From contig JAQIWT010001380.1 of assembly GCA_034696485.1 (NCBI GenBank), positions 1 through 11,014 of the forward strand: a DNA stretch of 11,014 nt. Direction: 5' to 3'. Position numbers and translations under genes: made by a program. Each line of letters begins with the position of its first letter. The first letter of the stretch is position 1. The DNA comes from Isohypsibius dastychi (taxonomy: Eukaryota; Tardigrada; Eutardigrada; Parachela; Isohypsibiidae). Of this stretch, positions 6,953 through 11,014 are shown piece after piece. The notes under the pieces were generated by a model. The model made no database searches, was not told the origin of the DNA, and was given only the letters and a program-made list of their open reading frames with translations.

Positions 6953-8676
6953 TTTCGGCATCTGTTTCGTACGAATAAATTCAAGAAAAATTGGTTTGGC
7001 GAAGATTGAAGTGAAACTCAACTAGAGAACATCCGGGATTAGAAACGTCTTTATTACCACTTGTGAGAAAGGACGTAAATATTGCCTCCCAGCTGCGTGT
7101 TTCTTTCGTGAAGCTTCCATTTTGACTGCGCAGAAAACACAAGCACCGGGAAAAAACCTGTTTACATGTGATGCGTAAACCGGTTCTTGAACAAACGTAC
7201 AGGCAAAACAGCGACAACTTCTACGAAGAAGAAGTTCATCTAAAAACAAAGCTCGTATGGCACGTGGCAGTTGGGAGATTATTCCAAAAGACATGCAGAT
7301 GACCGGAAAGCAAAGCATAATTCTGCCGCAGCCGAATGAGCGGTAAACCTGTTCAGTTGAACGTTAACTATATCCCATTCTTTTACAGATAGGCTTGTGA
7401 ACCGGCTTTTAGACCAGCTTTCAAAATACCTCAATGTTCTTTGGATGGACTGTCTTCACTTCTCGTATCAGACCATGAGTCATTCGTAAACAACTCACAT
7501 ATTACAAACGTACGAGAAATGATCAAAGCGATTCGTAACGTTCGTTCGCACACAAAGGCGTGTGCGCTGTCATGGAAGTCATGATCTTAAGGTATTGGGG
7601 TGGACTCTCTGCAAACGGCTTAGTCAATATATGCGTATTCTGGAGTTGTCTTGGTACTCTGCACGGAGGAGACATACATATTGCTTCTTACATACTGGCA
7701 GCCGGGCCGGTGAACATCACCGGTACCAATACCGTAGTTGGCAATACCGGTAACGATTCATTTCCCCGTCATTGTACTCGCGCATGTTTTTGTAGCACTG
7801 CAAAGCTGCACTTCAATTTTCGATTATTTCGAGTTTGAAGCATCTTAGAAGATAACTTAAATTGAAAGACCATGTGTTTTGCAAATAAAATTTCAAAGGT
7901 CACCTACAGGTGATTGGGTTCGAACCGGCGTCAGAGACACACTACACGTACAACCCATCGAATTACACAAGATCGACACTACCTTAAACTGGCAAACTGG
8001 CGCTTATGTGATGGACCAGCCAATGCGAAGATCTTACTCTGCTCTTGCACCCCCAGACTCCAAGGGGGCAAAAGAATGGGATGGGCAGACATTCTTCGAC
8101 AATCACTATTCCTGAATATTTTTGAGAAACAAAATGGAAGAATCCCTATTGTTGTCCCGGAGCAGTACAGGCGCCAACTGGCCGGAATCAAATCAGATTC
8201 GTGCAGACCGCAGTAGTCAAGTAGTTTCTCGGTAAACCAGAACCCGACAGAAGTATCAGCTCACCCGTAACGTGCCCTAAATGAGCGAAGCTGGCGAGTT
8301 GGAAGAAAACTAATCATGGAACGTATGAGCACTGTGCGAGTGCTGAAAGACGAAAGGGTGCGGTCGCTTACATTCATTCCATCTCTCTTTGTTTTATATC
8401 GTTTGAACTCCGGTATCGCTGCATTTCAGAAAATCATCCAACGCGGAGTAACCAAGAAAAAAAATTCAGAAAGGATTTTTTTTCTCAGAGTAGTTGCCAG
8501 GTGTTGTTTCCTTCCGGAATGGTTGTGTCTTCGCACCGAGTGGTCGGTCGCTGAACCACTAAGGTAGGCCGGAAAATCCCAGCAGATGCTGACGCTGACT
8601 GAACACAGCAAGCAGACACATAATCTACAAAAGGTTATCAGTTAGACATTCGGCCAGACGTCGGTCGGTTCATATC
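6953..8676. other. Gene-poor stretch, one weak exon candidate
   Basis: About 1.7 kb between the start of the longer 12-Cys gene and the stop of the membrane-protein gene. Overlapping open frames on both strands at 6981-7318 look like noise. On the plus strand, 7910-8115 follows a fair acceptor (CACCTACAG) and stays open for 68 codons to TGA (begins DWVRTGV, ends FFDNHYS). Its base pattern is mildly coding-like, but no partner exon was found. Other contents are a 7-bp CCGGTGA/TCACCGG hairpin at 7707-7723 and an 11-bp A8/T8 hairpin at 8455-8485. Confidence 0.4.
8455..8485. repeat. A-run/T-run hairpin
   Basis: AGAAAAAAAAT (8455-8465) and ATTTTTTTTCT (8475-8485) are exact complements around a 9-base loop. 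It lies about 190 bases past the stop of the membrane-protein gene; a role in 3'-end formation cannot be shown. Confidence 0.6.
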
Positions 8677-9273
8677 TCAAATTACATCGAAAAACATAAG
8701 CAGGCCGAATATCACGGTATTTGCCGCGATCGAATCATGTATCCTGACGGGTACCTGGAATTCAGAAAAAGTTAACAATCCACGAAGTAAACTATTTCTA
8801 ATATCTTGTTACCCATCCATGTCTCCAGTAATGAATATTCTGTGCCACTGTCACAAGCGAAAATATCGTATACACCAAAAAGATGACGAGCCAGACTGCC
8901 ATCAAATCGCCGCGGTCCTGAAATGAATCAAAAATATTTTTGGCACAGTTTTCGAAAATAAAAGTAATTCATAATTAAAGAGCTTACCCGCACTGTTCCT
9001 CTCAGTAGGCATATGCTCGCTATGATCAATAGGACAGCAAAAACCAGGCTGGTCGCACTTCCCCAGAGAATGTAACCATTTCCAATTACAACGAAGTCAT
9101 TTATGTTAAACGCCAACAGGAGCAACGCCACGACCTTTAAAAAACAGAAGAGTTGGAGGTTTACATGATTTTCAGTGGGGACAAACCGGTTCCATTACCA
9201 TTGTGTAGGCTGCAATATAGACGCACGCTGTCTTGAGCGTGCAACAGAAACAGTCCTTCATTAATCGAGCCAT
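8677..9273 (-). CDS. Small four-pass (tetraspan) membrane protein
   Basis: Four exons: 9273-9199, 9134-8988, 8917-8813, 8754-8677; introns are 64, 70 and 58 nt, all in phase 0. The joined protein has 134 residues. The N-terminus is short and Cys-rich (MARLMKDCFCCTLKTAC). Four hydrophobic segments follow: about residues 17-34 (VYIAAYTMVVALLLLAF), 45-68 (YILWGSATSLVFAVLLIIAS), 80-99 (LMAVWLVIFLVYTIFSLVTV) and 119-134 (AANTVIFGLLMFFDVI). Both ends should be cytosolic. A cytosolic CFCC-x-LKT motif right before the first helix in a four-helix protein of this length resembles LAPTM-like and arthropod DUF4728-type tetraspans. That is a layout match from memory, not a search result. The ATG at 9273 is the first in frame with the CFCC motif. 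The gene is divergent from annexin, with 777 bases between the two start codons. Confidence 0.75.
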
Positions 9274-10050
9274 TGCCGAAGGTCTTGACAGGAAATTGTG
9301 AGCAGATTTGGTGGAGGAATGAAAAATACGCCGGTGTGATAGGAAACTTTCTGCGGAGAAATATGGAGCTATTCTGATGAAAATGATTACAGTTCATGCT
9401 TTTGACCTGATTCTTAATATGCGCTGAATTTCTGATTCACGCGGATATCGCCGCCGGGGATATTCCTGATCTGATTAGCGATGCTTGATTGCTCATGTTC
9501 TAGATTAGCTGATCAAGCCGAGCTGAAACGGCCAATATGCGACGTCTATTTATGCTAGCCCAGCTTGAGATGCCACGACAACAAAACTCATCTCCGCAAA
9601 AAAATCAAATTTTTCGTCAAGAAATATAGCATTGAAAACAAGAAACGATTTTGCGTAAGTGATCAGGTAAAAAACAGCGTTTCAAACTTTATTTTGAGGA
9701 GAAATGCTAAGAGGGTTGAAGTGACGCCCTCTTCATGTTTTTCTGGATTAAGAATCGATTGCTGTTCACGAAAGTAACATCGCTGTTTGACCCTGTGTTG
9801 ACTCGGTAAACATGGAGTCCCAGGTGACAAACAAGGCTCATTTGTTGCTTACGTCGATGATAACAAAAAATGCTCGGAAAAACTATCGATTTGTTTTTCC
9901 CTTTTCCAACCTAAGCGCTGCAATTTTGCATCTGCGCTGCGCTGATTCTGCTTCACCTTACCGTTGACGTTGCTCGCCGATTCAGTTTTATTTTTTTCCG
10001 CCGTTGATCTGAGCAACATCCTGACAGCTATCTCAAATTTCAGAATCGTG
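9274..10050. other. Divergent promoter region between the membrane-protein gene and annexin
   Basis: This stretch must hold the 5' ends of both flanking genes. A plausible acceptor at 10041-10042 (CAAATTTCAG) just before the annexin ATG suggests a 5' untranslated intron. No clear TATA box or recognisable motif was found. A plus-strand open frame at 9565-9777 has no recognisable feature. Confidence 0.4.
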
Positions 10051-11014
10051 ATGAATAACACCATAATCTCTGCTTCGAACATCAAAGTATCCGCTGAACA
10101 TCACCCGCATCATTCATCTACGAAGAAGCAAGACCTCAAGAACGGTGACGAACCCACAGTCGTTGATGCGCGACCTTTTGATCCACGCAGGGATGCTGAA
10201 ATTTTGTATGAGTCCATGAAAGGTCTTGGTAAGTAAATTCGTGCAGCAATTACCTGCGTGAAATTTTTGAAGAATTTAAGGCCAAGCTGAAATTCCTTTG
10301 AATATCTAATTGTTTTCCCCTGTCCAGGTACTCATGAAGATATTATCATCGACGTTTTAGCCAAACGGACCAGCAAGCAACGACAAGATATCGCATTTTT
10401 CTACAAGGAACAATATGGAAAGGTCAACAATTCACAGATTGTTCTTTGTTGGGGAATGACGGCAATTTATAGGAATGCTCTAAAATTCTTAATTTCCAAA
10501 CCTTCTTGAAATCTGAAATGAAATTGAATCTGCAAGAAGCATGAGCCCCGCTGCTATGATTAGTTTAGAACACTTGAAAATTCAACACTGTGAGGCTTGA
10601 GTTGAGTCTCTTGACCATGACGATAAAATCAATAAACTTCGTAATTTGAAATGAATATTCGCAATCTTTCACTTCATAGGACATCGTTAAAGCTTTCAAG
10701 GGAGAGCTGAAAATCCTACTCAGTGGCCATTTTGATGACGTGCTGACAGCGCTGTTCAAAGCTCCTAGCGACTACGACGCCGAATTAATCCATCACGCAA
10801 TAACGGTAAGTGAGGCAATCAGTAATTACACAGTTCAGGTCATGGTTCACATGGACTGGTTTTGACTGGACAATACCTGTTTTGTCCAACTGATTCCTGT
10901 GATTTCACAGGGAATTTCTACCGATAGTGACGCCCTGATCGATATCGTATGCAGTCGAACCAACTCAGATCTCGACGGAATAAAATCGGCATATCGAGCT
11001 CGTAAGTGGTGAAT
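10051..11014 (+). CDS. Annexin, 5' part (continues past the window)
   Basis: Annexins are cytosolic proteins that bind acidic phospholipids in a Ca2+-dependent way. Exons visible: 10051-10228, 10328-10422, 10680-10805, 10911-11001. The last ends in a GTAAGT donor (11002), so the gene runs on. 163 residues are seen. Residues 1-42 are a hydrophilic, His/Lys-containing N-terminal tail. Repeat 1 follows, with the type II Ca2+ loop MKGLGT (56-61) and the acidic partner E100 exactly 39 residues after T61, the family spacing; KRTSKQRQDIAFFYKEQYGK is a typical helix block. Repeat 2 starts near AITGISTDSDALIDIVCSRT; its loop reads TGIST where K-G-x-G-T is usual, so Ca2+ binding there may be weak. Four extra residues (KILL, 102-105) lie between the EL after the Ca2+ ligand and SGHF. 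The ATG at 10051 is the first in this frame. The donor after QYGK is GTCAAC, a poor consensus, but the join restores the family sequence. Full annexins carry four repeats. Confidence 0.9.

Noticed and set aside
6981-7318. Minus-strand open frames upstream of the longer 12-Cys gene, considered as a third family copy
   Set aside because: None of the conserved Cys blocks or exon lengths of the family are present.
7915-7930. GGGTTCGAACC resembling a tRNA T-loop and B box
   Set aside because: On neither strand do the flanking bases form a T-stem (pairs fail after one or two), and no acceptor stem or A box is in place.
7910-8115. 68-codon frame after a fair acceptor on the plus strand
   Set aside because: Mildly coding-like, but no partner exon, motif or downstream polyadenylation signal; alternative frames overlap it.

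Overview
The window is animal nuclear DNA. All five genes I can support are split by GT-AG introns, mostly 49-260 nt long. The clearest landmark is the 5' part of an annexin gene at the right edge. Compact introns, annexin and small secreted Cys-rich proteins fit a small-genome invertebrate. A tardigrade or another ecdysozoan is a guess; nothing in the sequence proves it. I see no bacterial operons, rRNA, tRNA, CRISPR array or recognisable transposase.

Layout. 1-2113: gene-poor, with a degenerate tandem repeat at the left edge. 2114-2534 (minus): a two-exon gene for a small secreted protein with two tandem four-Cys, Thr-rich domains. 3374-4638 (minus) and 5272-6952 (minus): a head-to-tail pair of paralogous genes for secreted proteins with 12 conserved cysteines and matching intron phases. 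The 3374-4638 copy carries a one-base frameshift in a homopolymer. The 5272-6952 copy has an extra cassette exon and a perfect 25-bp inverted repeat at its first splice donor. 4996-5192 (plus): a possible tiny membrane-protein gene between the two. 6953-8676: gene-poor. 8677-9273 (minus): a four-exon gene for a 134-residue four-pass membrane protein, divergent from the annexin gene. 10051 to the right edge (plus): annexin, four exons visible.

The three minus-strand secreted-protein genes form a small local cluster. The two 12-Cys paralogs are a tandem duplication that has since diverged by exon gain or loss and by frameshift. I could not assign them to a named family. The best leads for something undescribed are this family, the donor-site hairpin, and the domain duplication that turned a splice acceptor into coding sequence. 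All exon joins were made by eye from splice consensus, phase and paralog comparison; there is no transcript evidence.
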